Part shown: piece after piece, positions 41,754 to 51,508 of the stretch
Layout of the letters: the number at the start of each line of letters is the position of its first letter
Numbering within the stretch: the stretch's first letter is position 1
Translations under genes and position numbers: made by a program
Assembly: GCA_963709175.1 (NCBI GenBank)
Contig: CAVPVK010000007.1
Coordinates: 992,001 to 1,056,000 of the forward strand
Origin: JANXQG01 sp963709175
GTDB taxonomy: Bacteria > Planctomycetota > Planctomycetia > Pirellulales > Thermoguttaceae
Reading direction: 5' to 3'
Length of the DNA stretch: 64,000 nt
Notes under the pieces: model-generated
Database searches by the model: none
What the model was told of the DNA's origin: nothing
The model's input: the letters and a program-made list of their open reading frames with translations, nothing else

Positions 41754-42782
41754 TCACTTCTCGGATTTTTTCACCGGTGCTACGTCCCAGAGTTTGACCG
41801 TGTTGTCCTCACAGCCAGCGGCCAGGATCGCACCATTTGGGCTGAACGCAACCTCAATGGCGTCTTCCTTGAGAGTCGCGGTGTTCCGGCCGGTGGCCAT
41901 ATCCCAGAGCTTTATTGTCTTATCAGCACTCACCGACGCTATGATCTTGCCGTCTGGGCTTAACGCTATGTGATGGACATAGCCTGTGTGCCCGGCAAGA
42001 GTGGCGGTGTTCCTGCCAGTCGCAACCTCCCACAGCTTGATCGTATTGTCGTCACTTACCGAAACCAGGGTCTTGCCATCAGGGCGAAACGCCAAGGAAC
42101 AGACAAGCCCCGTATGTCCTTTGAACGTGCCAATATTCTTGTGGGTGCCCAAATCCCATAGCTTGATTGTGCCATCAACACCTCCCGAAGCCAGGGCCTT
42201 GCCGTCCGGGCTGAATGCCACACAAATCGCCTCTTCTGCAATCGTGGCCGTGTTTTTTCCCTTGGCTAGGTCCCATAGTCTGATATGTCCGTGATTGCCA
42301 GCACTGGCCAATAGTTTGCCGTTTGGAGAGAACTTTACCTCACCAATAGATTCATCCCAATCCTTCTTCCAGGTCTTCCATTTCAAAGTCTTGATATTCT
42401 TGCCGGTTGCCACGTCCCAGAGCTTTATTGTCCTGTCTTCGCTTCCCGAAACTAGGGTCTTACCGTCGGGACTAAATGCGAGAGAGTAAATATCGTTCTC
42501 ATGCCCCCTCAATGTGCCGATACACTTGCCATTGGCCACTTGCCAAAGCTTGATTGTTTGGTCCTCTCTTTCTGCGGATTCAATCTCTTTATTCGGCCGG
42601 GGGTCCCAGGAGTAGTCGTGACCCTCACTCCCGGACGCCAGAATTCTGCCGTCAGGGCTGAAGGCGACTGCCAAAACCCATCCAGTATGCCCGTGAAACG
42701 TTTCCCGCAGTTTAAGTTCCTGGGCCGACAGCGGAACTACCACCGCCAGTGCCACACAAGCCAACGACAGCAAACACTTCAT
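41754..42782 (-). CDS. Secreted WD40-repeat protein
   Basis: 342 residues with a signal peptide (MKCLLSLACVALAVVVPLSA) and seven WD40 blades, for example VLAVAFSPDGRILASGSEG, IYSLAFSPDGKTLVSGSEDR and TIKLWDVATGKN. The blades are unusually alike, as in recently amplified WD40 proteins. One frame, no breaks. A scaffold in the periplasm is likely. CCCGTTGG ends 17 nt before the ATG and an E-type repeat with TTGCCG/TACAAT lies upstream. Confidence 0.85.
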   Translation of the reverse strand: MKCLLSLACVALAVVVPLSAQELKLRETFHGHTGWVLAVAFSPDGRILASGSEGHDYSWDPRPNKEIESAEREDQTIKLWQVANGKCIGTLRGHENDIYSLAFSPDGKTLVSGSEDRTIKLWDVATGKNIKTLKWKTWKKDWDESIGEVKFSPNGKLLASAGNHGHIRLWDLAKGKNTATIAEEAICVAFSPDGKALASGGVDGTIKLWDLGTHKNIGTFKGHTGLVCSLAFRPDGKTLVSVSDDNTIKLWEVATGRNTATLAGHTGYVHHIALSPDGKIIASVSADKTIKLWDMATGRNTATLKEDAIEVAFSPNGAILAAGCEDNTVKLWDVAPVKKSEK

Positions 42783-42799
42783 TGCTAATCTCGCTCACG

Positions 42800-42967
42800 C
42801 CAACGGGGTTCTACCTGACACCACGTTCTTCGCCGCTTGCCGTATTGTACATCCACGCCGATACCTACGGCAATCTCGGGGCCAGATTCGCGTTTCGGGC
42901 CACCCCGCCACACGAGGGGTCTTGCCGTGCCGCGACTGCCGCCCGCGGCGACCTCAGGCAGGCCCGG
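42800..42967 (-). promoter_or_regulatory. E-type repeat, copy E2, with promoter-like hexamers
   Basis: About 168 bp, matching E1. TTGCCG (42868-42873) and TACAAT (42844-42849) are 18 nt apart on the minus strand, 62 nt before the WD40 start. The left end overlaps the stop codon of the upstream protein gene. Confidence 0.5.
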
Positions 42968-44643
42968 CCTTCCTGCTCCGCACAGCGCCGACCAGCAGCA
43001 TGCCGACCGAGAGCAGCCACACGGCCAGAGCGGCGATGTTGGGCCAATTCAGATGCCGCACAGGCTCGTCGGGCACTCCCCGCCACTGTCCGGTCGGCTC
43101 TTTCTCGTCCCATCCGTAGACCTCCCCACCGCTCGACTCTAGCCTTTTCTTCCCCCGCCTTAATTCGCCCTTTGTTGCGTCATGACGAAAGCACGCCACT
43201 GCTGGGTGAGCTCGCTTCTCGTCCCATCCGTAGACTTCTTCGATGGCCTCCATTTCGGAAGTGCCTTTTCTCATCGCCAGAAGCACCTTTCCGAATTTAA
43301 CGGGCTGCCTGTTCAAAAGCTCCACAAGCGTCCAGGCTTCGGCATATTGCGGCTGCGACATATCGGACGTACCCATTTTCAGCAGATCGGCCGGCGGCGT
43401 CGCGCGGTTCTTTGCCATTCGCTGCCGGACGAGGTCGCGCCATGCCTCCCGTTCTCTAGTTGGGATCTTGGTCTCATTGTGATAGACAATCCTGGCGGCC
43501 ATGCAACTGGGGTAGCCGCAGGCGGCCATTTCCGCTTCGCTAATGAACCCAAGGTGCAGGGAAGTGTAGCGAGATTGCCGCCCTCTGCGCGACTAGCAAC
43601 TGAAAATAGTACATGTCTCCAACTCCAGCCGCCACCTCGTGGTGTGCCACCTCAACGTCAAGGTCTCCTACGCAAATCGCACAGAAATACCCCCCATGAA
43701 AAGCCGGCAACTTAATGATCTCTTCGCGATAATGCTGGCTTGCGCCAGGATTATCCTTTCTCCTCTAAACTCCTTTCCCAAAAGTTGGAATACGGTGCGG
43801 CACCAAGCCTCGTACTCGTTATGGTTCTGTAGCAGGACAATGTGAGTCGACCGCTTGTCCAGACCGGAACGGATTGGTTCCGCGCACTTGGTATGGAAGA
43901 ACTTCTCCAGCTTTCTCACGTCCGGCAAATAGGTGCGCTGAATTGCCGGGGCCGCCCAGAGCGTCACATGTTGCGACTGGACGGGTCGAATGGCTGTACC
44001 GCTTTTCTCGGCGACCTGCTGCATCGCTAGAAAAACCTTGTCTCGCCACATGTCGTCGAGCCGCGTGGGCAACCACTTCCCGGGCACGACACGGTCGGCA
44101 GGCGCAGCCTTGATGGCGTCGACCTGTGCGCTGCCGAATCCCAGGCGGTGGAGCTCGACGACCGCCTCGTCCGTGACCTCGAAGGCGGCGTCCTTGCTCG
44201 GCAAGACTGTCGGCCACTTGGGCGGGAGGGATGTGCTTTGTGCGCATCGCTCGGATGTCGTCGAGACTGAGGCGGGTGTCCTTTCCGTCGTCCTCTGTCA
44301 GCTTGCCCGGCACCGCCTTCGCGTTGGCCTCCGGCGGGTTTGCATCGTCCTTAAACTGCGCGGCGGTGTGCCCCGGTAGCAGCAGCCAGAAGGTCGCTAA
44401 AACGACGCATCCTCTCCAATGCACACCGCGACTGCGTTGCACCGTAGACTCGCGCTTGCAGCCGTTTTCGGGCCGCGGCAGGATATATTTTGGGTGGACC
44501 ACTGCGGGAAAGTGCGCAGTTACTGTCCCTTCAACGCTGCTCGCGGCCGTTTGCCGCCGCCGTGGTGAGCTAGGAGGCGGCGTCTCTTTTACCTTGTTTC
44601 CACTGCAACAGGCGGGACCCAGCCGATAAGAAATCGCTTTCAT
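42954..44643 (-). CDS. DUF1570-like secreted peptidase homologue (frame-broken)
   Basis: Several frames join: MKAISYRLGPACCSGN; GVHWRGCVVLATFWLLLPG (membrane or signal segment); VTDEAVVELHRLGFGSAQVD; YLPDVRKLEKFFHTKCAEPI; STHIVLLQNHNEYEAWCRTV; PAFHGGYFCAICVGDLDVEV; AHHEVAAGVGDMYYFQLLVA; AACGYPSCMAARIVYHNETK and QYAEAWTLVELLNRQPVKFG. The order (a fold like VLLQNHNEYEAW, then an H-rich helix, then a WTLVE-LL helix) matches DUF1570-type peptidase-like proteins. The expected HExxH reads HHEVA, so activity is doubtful. EVYGWDEK occurs twice. C-terminal membrane helix. At least three indels. CCGTTGG ends 11 nt before the ATG. Confidence 0.5.
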
Positions 44644-44727
44644 GTGCCCAATCTCCAACGGTGACGTGGTGCAATGAAACACGGGGCGACGCTGCTGCAA
44701 CCTGGAGCGTCCAGCGTCTGGCCTCTA

Positions 44728-44759
44728 TTTCTACTGCGCGGCGACACCCTGCACCACAA
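44728..44759 (-). promoter_or_regulatory. D-type repeat core, copy D3
   Basis: Minus strand: TTGTGG, 20 nt, TAGAAA, then AGGCCAGACGCTGG. It is 85 nt upstream of the gene starting at 44643. Confidence 0.5.
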
Positions 44760-44863
44760 GGACCACTTCTGGCATATTCCAGCACCCATGGCCTCACCAG
44801 CAACCTTCCTGACGGGCAAGCGGGGTCGAAACGCAAGCGTGCAGAGGCATCGCTCGGGCCCTA

Positions 44864-44895
44864 TTCTGGCAGGGCCCCGGGCGGCGCGGTATACT
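44864..44895 (+). promoter_or_regulatory. D-type repeat core, copy D6 (plus strand)
   Basis: TTCTGG, 20 nt ending GCGGCGCGG, TATACT. The ATG of the small membrane protein at 44903 is only 7 nt after the last hexamer, so the mRNA would be leaderless or nearly so if this is the promoter. Confidence 0.5.
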
Positions 44896-44902
44896 GGCAC
44901 GC

Positions 44903-45100
44903 ATGGACGCCCCCGAGAAACGCCCCTGGTATTGCCCCACGCCTGGGTGGCTGGTGCTCGGCTCGCTGATGGTGACGGGCTTCTTGTTCTTCTCCGAGCG
45001 GTGGCGATGGTTTCCCTTCAACGAGCACAAGGGCTACGCGGTGCTTGCGGCGGTGGCGGGCTGCACCCTATCGGCGGCCGCGTCGTGGAGAAGTACTTGA
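44903..45100 (+). CDS. Small membrane protein, the only plus-strand gene of the island
   Basis: 65 residues: MDAPEKRPWYCPTPGWLVLG, SLMVTGFLFFSERWRWFPFN, EHKGYAVLAAVAGCTLSAAA. Two membrane helices separated by a WFPFNE-KG loop, which resembles the N-terminal portion of larger FSLR-type proteins, so it may be truncated or end at a frame break near 45085. A short second frame continues VEKYLIVQRPIRG to a stop at 45126. Promoter-like D6 lies just upstream. Confidence 0.5.
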   Translation: MDAPEKRPWYCPTPGWLVLGSLMVTGFLFFSERWRWFPFNEHKGYAVLAAVAGCTLSAAASWRST

Positions 45101-45144
45101 TCGTCCAGCGGCCGATCCGGGGCTAGGCGGTCGGTTGCCAAATC

Positions 45145-46438
45145 TCACACATCGGCTGCGGCGCCGATCCCGATGAAAACCGCAAGGGATGCCAGCGATG
45201 CGCCGAAGAGGAGTGTCATCAGCCAACCCTCAGGCGGTGCAAGTGTGAGGAAAAGCCCGGAGACGACGCCAAACACCACCGATCCCATCACTCCCATCTG
45301 AGCGAGATCGCGGGCCAACACCCAACCCAACGAGTTTGTCGCGACGCTGCGGCCACGGCGAAAAGTCGCTACGAAACGAGGCAAGAGCTTGGGAACCACC
45401 GCAAATGGCCAGAAGAGGTTCGAAGTCACCAGAGATGCGAGGCCCCAAAAGACGAGATAGCGCCGCATGCACCGCGGACAGCCCGCGAACCGCTCTCTGC
45501 GGGTCGAGAAATGGCCGAAGAACAACGTTATCCAATAAAACTCATATTGTTTGAGAGAGTCGGTCGGTTCGCGGCAGGTGGGGCACGGCAAGCAGCCAGC
45601 GGGTATTTCCGGCGCCGTCTCGGCGATCGGCCGGTCGAGTTGCGTGCCAATTCGCTTGAGGACAAGGTACGTGCCCGGCAGTGCGTTCGTTTCGTACGCG
45701 CGGACAGCCCCTAGCGGCCGTGCAGAGTCCTCGCCGAAGATGCAGAACGTGTCGTCCTGGGCGCCGACGTTGGTAATCTGATGCCACGGCACGAACTCCC
45801 TCGAACGGAAGCGGCCAACGATCTCGATTCCTTCGCGCAGCAGCCGAGCCTTGCGCGTCCAGGGAACGCAGCCTTCCGAGTCCAACCGAATTTCCATGCG
45901 TCGAACGACCAAGCCAGCGACGCGGTCGCGGATGCTCTCGAGCACGGTCGCGGGCAAGGGATCCGTCACGAGGTCGATTTTCTCACGCCGGCGCCAGGCG
46001 ATCCTAACAGCTTTCCCGCCGCCTGCAGGCCATAATTCCAAAAGCCTGGTCGTCGAGTCACCACCTCCACGCGCGTCGTGCTCTCGACGAGTGGAGAAGC
46101 ACATCGATTCTACGTCGTTGTATGGCAAGACTCTTGACGTCCAGCGAGTTGTTTCGATAACGCCGCGTTCGTGGCAATAGATGCGGAGGTGCCGTCTCGA
46201 GAAATAAATCGCCGCGCCCGAGGCAGGCCGCAGAGGCCATCGCCAGCAAGAGGCATAAGATTCGCTCGCCAATTTGCCGCGGATGTGTCAAACCGCCCAC
46301 GCCCATCAGACCGAAGAGAACCCCAACAAGCCCCAGAGCCGAGGCGGCGAGGCGATCGGACGCCGCGACTTCTAGCCGAAGTGGCCCAAGTTTGGCGTCG
46401 AGGGAATCGGCCGCAAGGATTTCGTTATCTTGAGACAT
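45145..46438 (-). CDS. Membrane protein with zinc-ribbon-like cysteines (frame-broken)
   Basis: MSQDNEILAADSLDAKLGPL leads into two helices (AASALGLVGVLFGLMGVGG; ILCLLLAMASA). A shift near 46215 in a CTCGGG run gives GAAIYFSRRHLRIYCHERGV and a long cytosolic part (WTSRVLPYNDVESMCFSTRR, repeated later as FRSREFVPWHQITNVGAQDD, two PH-like strands). Then comes CLPCPTCREP, a membrane-proximal CPRCMRRYLVFW and three C-terminal helices. About 430 residues. No family recognised. No GTTGG motif precedes the start. Confidence 0.55.
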
Positions 46439-46494
46439 GCTCGGAACCTGACGTCGGCATGTGCCGATGCATCGAACAGCCAGGAGCTTGTTTT

Positions 46495-46734
46495 TTACTT
46501 CTTGACCTTGCAGTTCAAACCCGGATCAAAGCTTCCCGCATACGCTGGGCGCCGTTTTCCGGGGGGACGGGATTGATGAACCAGTCGGTGCCCAGCCTCG
46601 AACCCGCCTGGGCATGCAATGGTGGCTATGATTGAGAACGACGGGTCACATCTCCGTGCTTCCACGTCAAGTGCTTCGTCAACCTCGCGGATGTTTCGCG
46701 CGGTCGTCACTTTGTCGCCCTGGACTTCGAACAT
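46495..46734 (-). CDS. Short hypothetical protein
   Basis: 79 residues, MFEVQGDKVTTARNIREVDE to GLNCKVKK. The first 50 residues look protein-like; the tail GKRRPAYAGSFDPGLNC may follow a frame break. It is kept mainly because GTTGGGC ends 15 nt before the ATG and a D-type core lies upstream, the same arrangement as its neighbours. Confidence 0.35.
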   Translation of the reverse strand: MFEVQGDKVTTARNIREVDEALDVEARRCDPSFSIIATIACPGGFEAGHRLVHQSRPPGKRRPAYAGSFDPGLNCKVKK

Positions 46735-46805
46735 ATTCAGATTGCTCGCCCAACAACTGCCCCAATGCCGCCTCGACCCAGACTGCCCCGCGTCGAGCCA
46801 CCTCT

Positions 46806-46837
46806 ATTCTACCGCGCCGCGACACCCTGCACCACAA
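46806..46837 (-). promoter_or_regulatory. D-type repeat core, copy D4
   Basis: Minus strand: TTGTGG, 20 nt (TGCAGGGTGTCGCGGCGCGG), TAGAAT, then AGAGGTGGCTCGACGCG. It lies 72 nt upstream of the start at 46734 and is close to the consensus of the six copies. Confidence 0.5.
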
Positions 46838-47051
46838 GTGCCCGCCGGCAGTGTCACCTCCTCCGCAACGAAACGGCATAGCCGGCGTCAAAAAGTCATG
46901 AAACCGTCTTTTTTCTTGACCAGCAGGCGATTTGAATCACAGGATTCTGCCAATCTTTCTAATGGCGATTCCTCGCGGCGGCGTGCCCCACCGCCGTAGG
47001 CAAGGGCTCGCGAAATAACTCGCGTGCGGTAAGCCTGACTTGCCACGTGGC

Positions 47052-47079
47052 TTGAAACCGCTTGCGGGCGTGCTACATT
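47052..47079 (+). promoter_or_regulatory. Putative promoter of the SHD1 gene
   Basis: TTGAAA (47052-47057) and TACATT (47074-47079) are separated by 16 nt, about 35-68 nt before the possible starts of the downstream gene. Matches the vegetative-type consensus reasonably well. Confidence 0.45.
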
Positions 47080-47146
47080 TACAGTTGTGCGCGGCACTGG
47101 CTAGGCCGCCCGCATGTTCGCCAGTTTCTTTGACCGGAGGTATGCG

Positions 47147-48169
47147 TTGCAACACAGATTGGTTCTTTCCGTCGTTATTGTGACTTGCCTTCTTTCTCTT
47201 CGTTCGGTGCTTGCTCGCGAATGGACCGACAATTCCGGCACACACGAGGTCGAAGCCGAACTCGTGAAACTGGACGGCGATACCGTCTACCTGAAGAAGA
47301 CCGATGGCGCGGTTACCAAGGTCCCGTTGAGCAAGCTCTGCGAGGACGACCGCAAATTTGTCCGCCAGCAGACGGCTGCCTCGGCCGCGACTGCGACTGT
47401 GGTGAAAATTCACCCTGGCGAGATCGTCGCTCCCCCGGACGCGCTGGTGAAAAGCGCTGCCGGAGCCGTTGGGCAGCGCGACAACGCCGAACTTAAGACC
47501 CTGACCGAAAAACTCGGTCTCGACGCCGATCAGCAGACCAAAATCAAGGCGATCTACGAAAAGAGCGACCAAAAGATGAAGGAGCTCCTCGGCAAGGGCC
47601 AGTGGAACCCGACAACTTACCGCGATTGGACCAAGGCCAAGAATGATGAAATCAACGCCGTCCTCACACCCGACCAACAGGATAAATTAAAAGAGTTGGC
47701 CGCGGCAGCGAAAGCCCGCCGCGGCCAACGTCCTTTGGGCATGCCAAGCCGCAGGAATGCCGGCGGGAATCCCGCCTCCGGCAAGCCTGCCGTCCCCGAG
47801 GGTGTCCACGTTTCCATCGACGCGATATCCAACGCGCATTACAGCACAGCCGGCAAAGTCGTGTTCTACCCCATCGTTCGCTTGAAAGTCATCGGCACCG
47901 GGCTAGCGGAAGCGAAGGCTATGCGGACAGTCTTCAAGGAGGCCAAAGACGATGCCGATGCGAGTCTTCTGCCGAACGAAAAACCATCGCGCAATCTATT
48001 CATGGCCTTCATGGAGACGCCTTGGCAGAGAGGGCCGGCCACGGTGTGTGACGTCAACCTGTCGCTTGCCCCGCCCAACAACAATGGGAAACTTTCGGAG
48101 CAAGGCAAGGTAAAGACCGTCAAGATTCTAGCGGGGAGCATCGAGTTAACCGGAGTGAAACAGCTTTAG
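47147..48169 (+). CDS. Secreted SHD1-domain protein
   Basis: About 340 residues. Residues 1-20 (QHRLVLSVVIVTCLLSLRSV) form a signal peptide. An SLA1-homology-1-like domain REWTDNSGTHEVEAELVKLD, GDTVYLKKTDGAVTKVPLSK follows, common in planctomycete secreted proteins. Then a helical segment (TEKLGLDADQQTKIKAIYEK, LTPDQQDKLKELAAAAKARR), which resembles a Spy/LTXXQ-like helix pair, and a C-terminal beta domain. The TTG at 47147 has GGAGGT 5 nt upstream; an ATG at 47114 in the same frame gives 351 residues but lacks a ribosome site. Function unknown. Confidence 0.7.
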   Translation: MQHRLVLSVVIVTCLLSLRSVLAREWTDNSGTHEVEAELVKLDGDTVYLKKTDGAVTKVPLSKLCEDDRKFVRQQTAASAATATVVKIHPGEIVAPPDALVKSAAGAVGQRDNAELKTLTEKLGLDADQQTKIKAIYEKSDQKMKELLGKGQWNPTTYRDWTKAKNDEINAVLTPDQQDKLKELAAAAKARRGQRPLGMPSRRNAGGNPASGKPAVPEGVHVSIDAISNAHYSTAGKVVFYPIVRLKVIGTGLAEAKAMRTVFKEAKDDADASLLPNEKPSRNLFMAFMETPWQRGPATVCDVNLSLAPPNNNGKLSEQGKVKTVKILAGSIELTGVKQL

Positions 48170-48227
48170 CTGGCCAGGCAGAACCGGCGGAGTTAAGGGC
48201 TGGTTTGTCGTTGGAACTTCCTCAGGT

Positions 48228-51200
48228 TCATTTCAGTTGTTTGTTCTCGAACTTAAGCGAGCCCAGCGGTTTCCACGCCGCACGGCTGCCGTCCATGGCA
48301 CATTGGTACCTCAACGGCTCGATCACGTGGGCCTCACGTCCGTCCGGGCGGATCACCCACACGGGCCGCTTGTCGCCCGGCTTGTCGAGATAGATTTGCT
48401 TCATGCGTGCCGGGTTGCTCCAGTACCGCTCATTGGTCAAGCGGAACGAAATCCACTTGCCGTCCGGCGACCACGCGGCCGGCGTAGCGACTTTGCCGAG
48501 ATGCGTGAGTTGGCGGCGGTTCGATCCGTCCGCATCGATGAGAAACAACTCCAGCGCATCGCCTGCCTTGAAGGAATAGACGATTTGCTTTCCGTCGGGC
48601 GACCAAGCGGGGAAGATCGCGCCCCATGGGTTTGCTTCGCCGACGAGCTGCCGCTTGTTGCTTCCATCGGCATCCATGACGAAGACTGCCACTCCGCCGA
48701 GGACTTGTCCGGTGTAGACAATCCTCTTGCCGTCCGGCGAAAGACACGGATCGTGGCCTTCGCCGAGCATCTTCAAGTCGGTGCCGTCGTCACGCAAGCT
48801 GGCCATCTCAGGTTGCTGACCGTGCATGCCCATCACAATGCGATCGCCGACCCAGCTCGGCATATAGCATACCGCGGTTGTGTGCGTAAGCTGCTTCACG
48901 TTGCCGCCGTCGGCATCCATTACGAACAGGTTGGCGCCGCCGGCGCGATCGGAGATGAACGCGACCCGATTGCCGTCGGGCGACCAACAGGGATATCGAT
49001 CTTCGGATTTGGGGCTTCGCGAAAGGTTCGTCGCGTCGCCGGTAGTGGGATCGACAAGAAACACCTCCGTATCGCCCGTTCGCACCGAGGTGACGAGGAA
49101 TTTGTGCCCGGCCAGGTCGCCGGTTGCGGCACCGACGGGGTGGGAATACTCCGGGGGCTTGCCGGACAACAACGCCGTGTCATAGCCATGGTCATTTACC
49201 GCTCGTGAACAATTCTCGTAGCTCGTGCCACGGATGGCAAACGAGAAACTCCCGTTCAGATCGAACCCCACGGAGCTATTCTTGATTCGGTTTCCTTCGC
49301 AAAGCGTGGCGAATATGAGCGGTGTCTGGGGGGTGACTTTCGTCCACGACTGGTTGAAAGTGGCGATGGCGGCGTTTCCCGCCAGACGCTGGTTCTTGTT
49401 CGAGCAGGCGGCCCGATCGATTGTATTGTCGCGGATCTCCGTGCCGTAATCGCCGATGCCGCGGTAGCTCTTCGTCTCATTCTCGACGCGGAGCGTGATG
49501 CCCATGGTCGCGTACGTAGGTGAGAGCCCAGCAAATGTGCCTGCGCCGAAGTTGGTTGAAGTAGACCGGGCAATGCCATGCGCCTTGCTGCATCTCACCG
49601 ATTCGCCCCCAATTGTACCATCCCTCGGTATTGTCGGACGTCGACTCGGCGTCGACGCAGTCGTAGCAACCGCCGTAATACATGTTGTACGGCGACTTGG
49701 AGCCGCGGGCCGTGTTTCGGTAGAAGACATTGTTCACGTGCCAGCTCCCGACAGTGATTACGCTCGTGGCGTCGGGCGGCACATCCCAGGGCGGACTGAC
49801 GGTGCAACGCACGACAGCCGGGGAACCACCCAGGTTCCGGTGGGCCGACATCCGCCGAATCTGCCCCAATCCCTTCCCTCGAACGACGAGCAGTTCCATT
49901 TCGTGCGTGTCGAGCCCCTTGATATCGCTGCCGACGTCGACTCGTACGTCGGCCGAGTTCGCGCTTGCGCCGGTTACTACCCCGGCGAAGCATGACCAGG
50001 CGGAATCGGCGGCGTAGGGCTGGCAATCGCCAGGGCCGTTCAGGTCGTGGGCGTTGTTGCCGGCAATGTAGGCATTGTAGATATTCCAGCCCATCCAGCC
50101 TTCGTTGAGGAAGAAGCCATTCATTTGCCCGGCATAGGCCGCCGGATGGAAGGTGAGTTCGTTGTCCAGCAAAAGCAGCTTCTCGGCAGACATGCAGAGA
50201 CCCAGGCCGTCATGCATGTCGATGAAGTTGTCGCGGAACGTCACCCGGTTCTTTACCGCGTGGTCCCAGAGATTCCGGCTGGAAAGATAGAACTGACAGC
50301 GCGCCACCAGCATCGGCCCGCTGCCGGAGAAGTAATACGGCGATTGCTGGACGGAAACGTCAGGCTTCCGGAGGAGATCGAACCGCGTGTTGTAGATGAA
50401 CAGCTTGCAGGCGGTACCGGCAAGAAGCATGCCCTGGCTATGCGCCGGCACAGTGGGCTGATATTTCAGGGTCAATGTGGAAATCCCCAGCGCAGTCCCC
50501 TTAAGCACAATCTCGCCGTCGTCGCCAGACTTTGACACCATAACGATCGTCTTGTCGCGACTTTCCCCTTGGAGAATACACCGGCTGGGAATGACAAGGC
50601 TGCTGACGTTGTAGACCCCATTGGGCAGAAAGACCACGCCGCCGTCGTTCCGGCTGACATGCTCCAAGGCGTTCTGGATCGCCCGTGTGTCGTCGGTCAC
50701 ACCATCGCCATTGGCCTGGAAATCACGCTTGGCATCGGCAACATGACTCCAATTGAAATCGTTGGCCCATGCCACTTTCAAAGCCAAGGCCATCCGATCG
50801 GCGGGTGGGCGTTCCACTTGCACCGCCGTATCGCGGACGGTATCCGGAAACTCGCTGTGATCGTTCAGCCGCACCCAGTCGCGGCCGAATACGGCGGAAT
50901 TCGTGCCGACTTCCACGTAGTACTTGCCGGCGGCAACGCCTGCCGGTACGGAGAAGTCGACGCAATATGGGTTGACGGCATCCGGTTCGAGGACGACCGG
51001 AACACCACCTTCGACCGGCACGAGGCGTACCTGCGTTCTCCGCCTTCCGCCATATTCTGCCGCGTCCAGGTTTCGCCCAATGAGCTTCAATGCCATGCCT
51101 GGATATGCCCGCTCCTCGGAGATCCAGCGGGGTTCTGCCCGGTTCACGCAGATTGCCTGCGTGGACCAGCCGTCGCCGTTACGCACAGCCAGTTGGTATG

Positions 51201-51507
51201 CACCCGGGGCTATCGACGGAAAGATCACTCGGCAGAAATGGCCGTCCCGGTCAGTCTGGACGGCCGCTTGGGTCGCGGCCACGGAGCCGTCGGCTTTGAG
51301 GAAGCGGACGCTCCGCACGCCGGTTAGGTATTCTCCGTGCAGCGACAGCACCGCGTCGGGCCGCACTCCTTCGGAAACCTTGAACACGACGGGCACTTGG
51401 GCCGCGGCCGTCAGGCCCAGCAACAGAAGCCCCAAGAAGAAGGCGATCGCGGTTGTATAGGGAAGTCCCGATTGCTGCCAACGGCACGGCACATAGGATG
51501 GGTTCAT
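48228..51507 (-). CDS. Secreted beta-helix protein fused to a TolB-like propeller (one frame break)
   Basis: MNPSYVPCRWQQSGLPYTTA begins a signal-bearing N-terminus, followed by an Ig/IPT-like region (VPVVFKVSEGVRPDAVLSLH). A pectate-lyase-type parallel beta-helix follows (DFQANGDGVTDDTRAIQNAL is the classic start). After a shift near 49560 the helix ends with GITLRVENETKSYRGIGDYG. A TolB/PD40 propeller then follows (YPCWSPDGNRVAFISDRAGG; NLFVMDADGGNVKQLTH, five or six blades). About 1093 residues. A polysaccharide lyase or epimerase-like helix on a propeller is unusual. It starts 1 nt after the upstream gene stop. Confidence 0.7.
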
Positions 51508-51508
51508 G

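Noticed and set aside
35866..46860. CRISPR array
   Set aside because: The repeats are long, few, divergent and separated by genes; no short identical repeats with regular spacers and no cas genes are present.
35866..46860. Classical integron with integrase
   Set aside because: No tyrosine-recombinase gene was seen in the window, and the cores deviate from the strict attC consensus, so only a cassette-like description is given.
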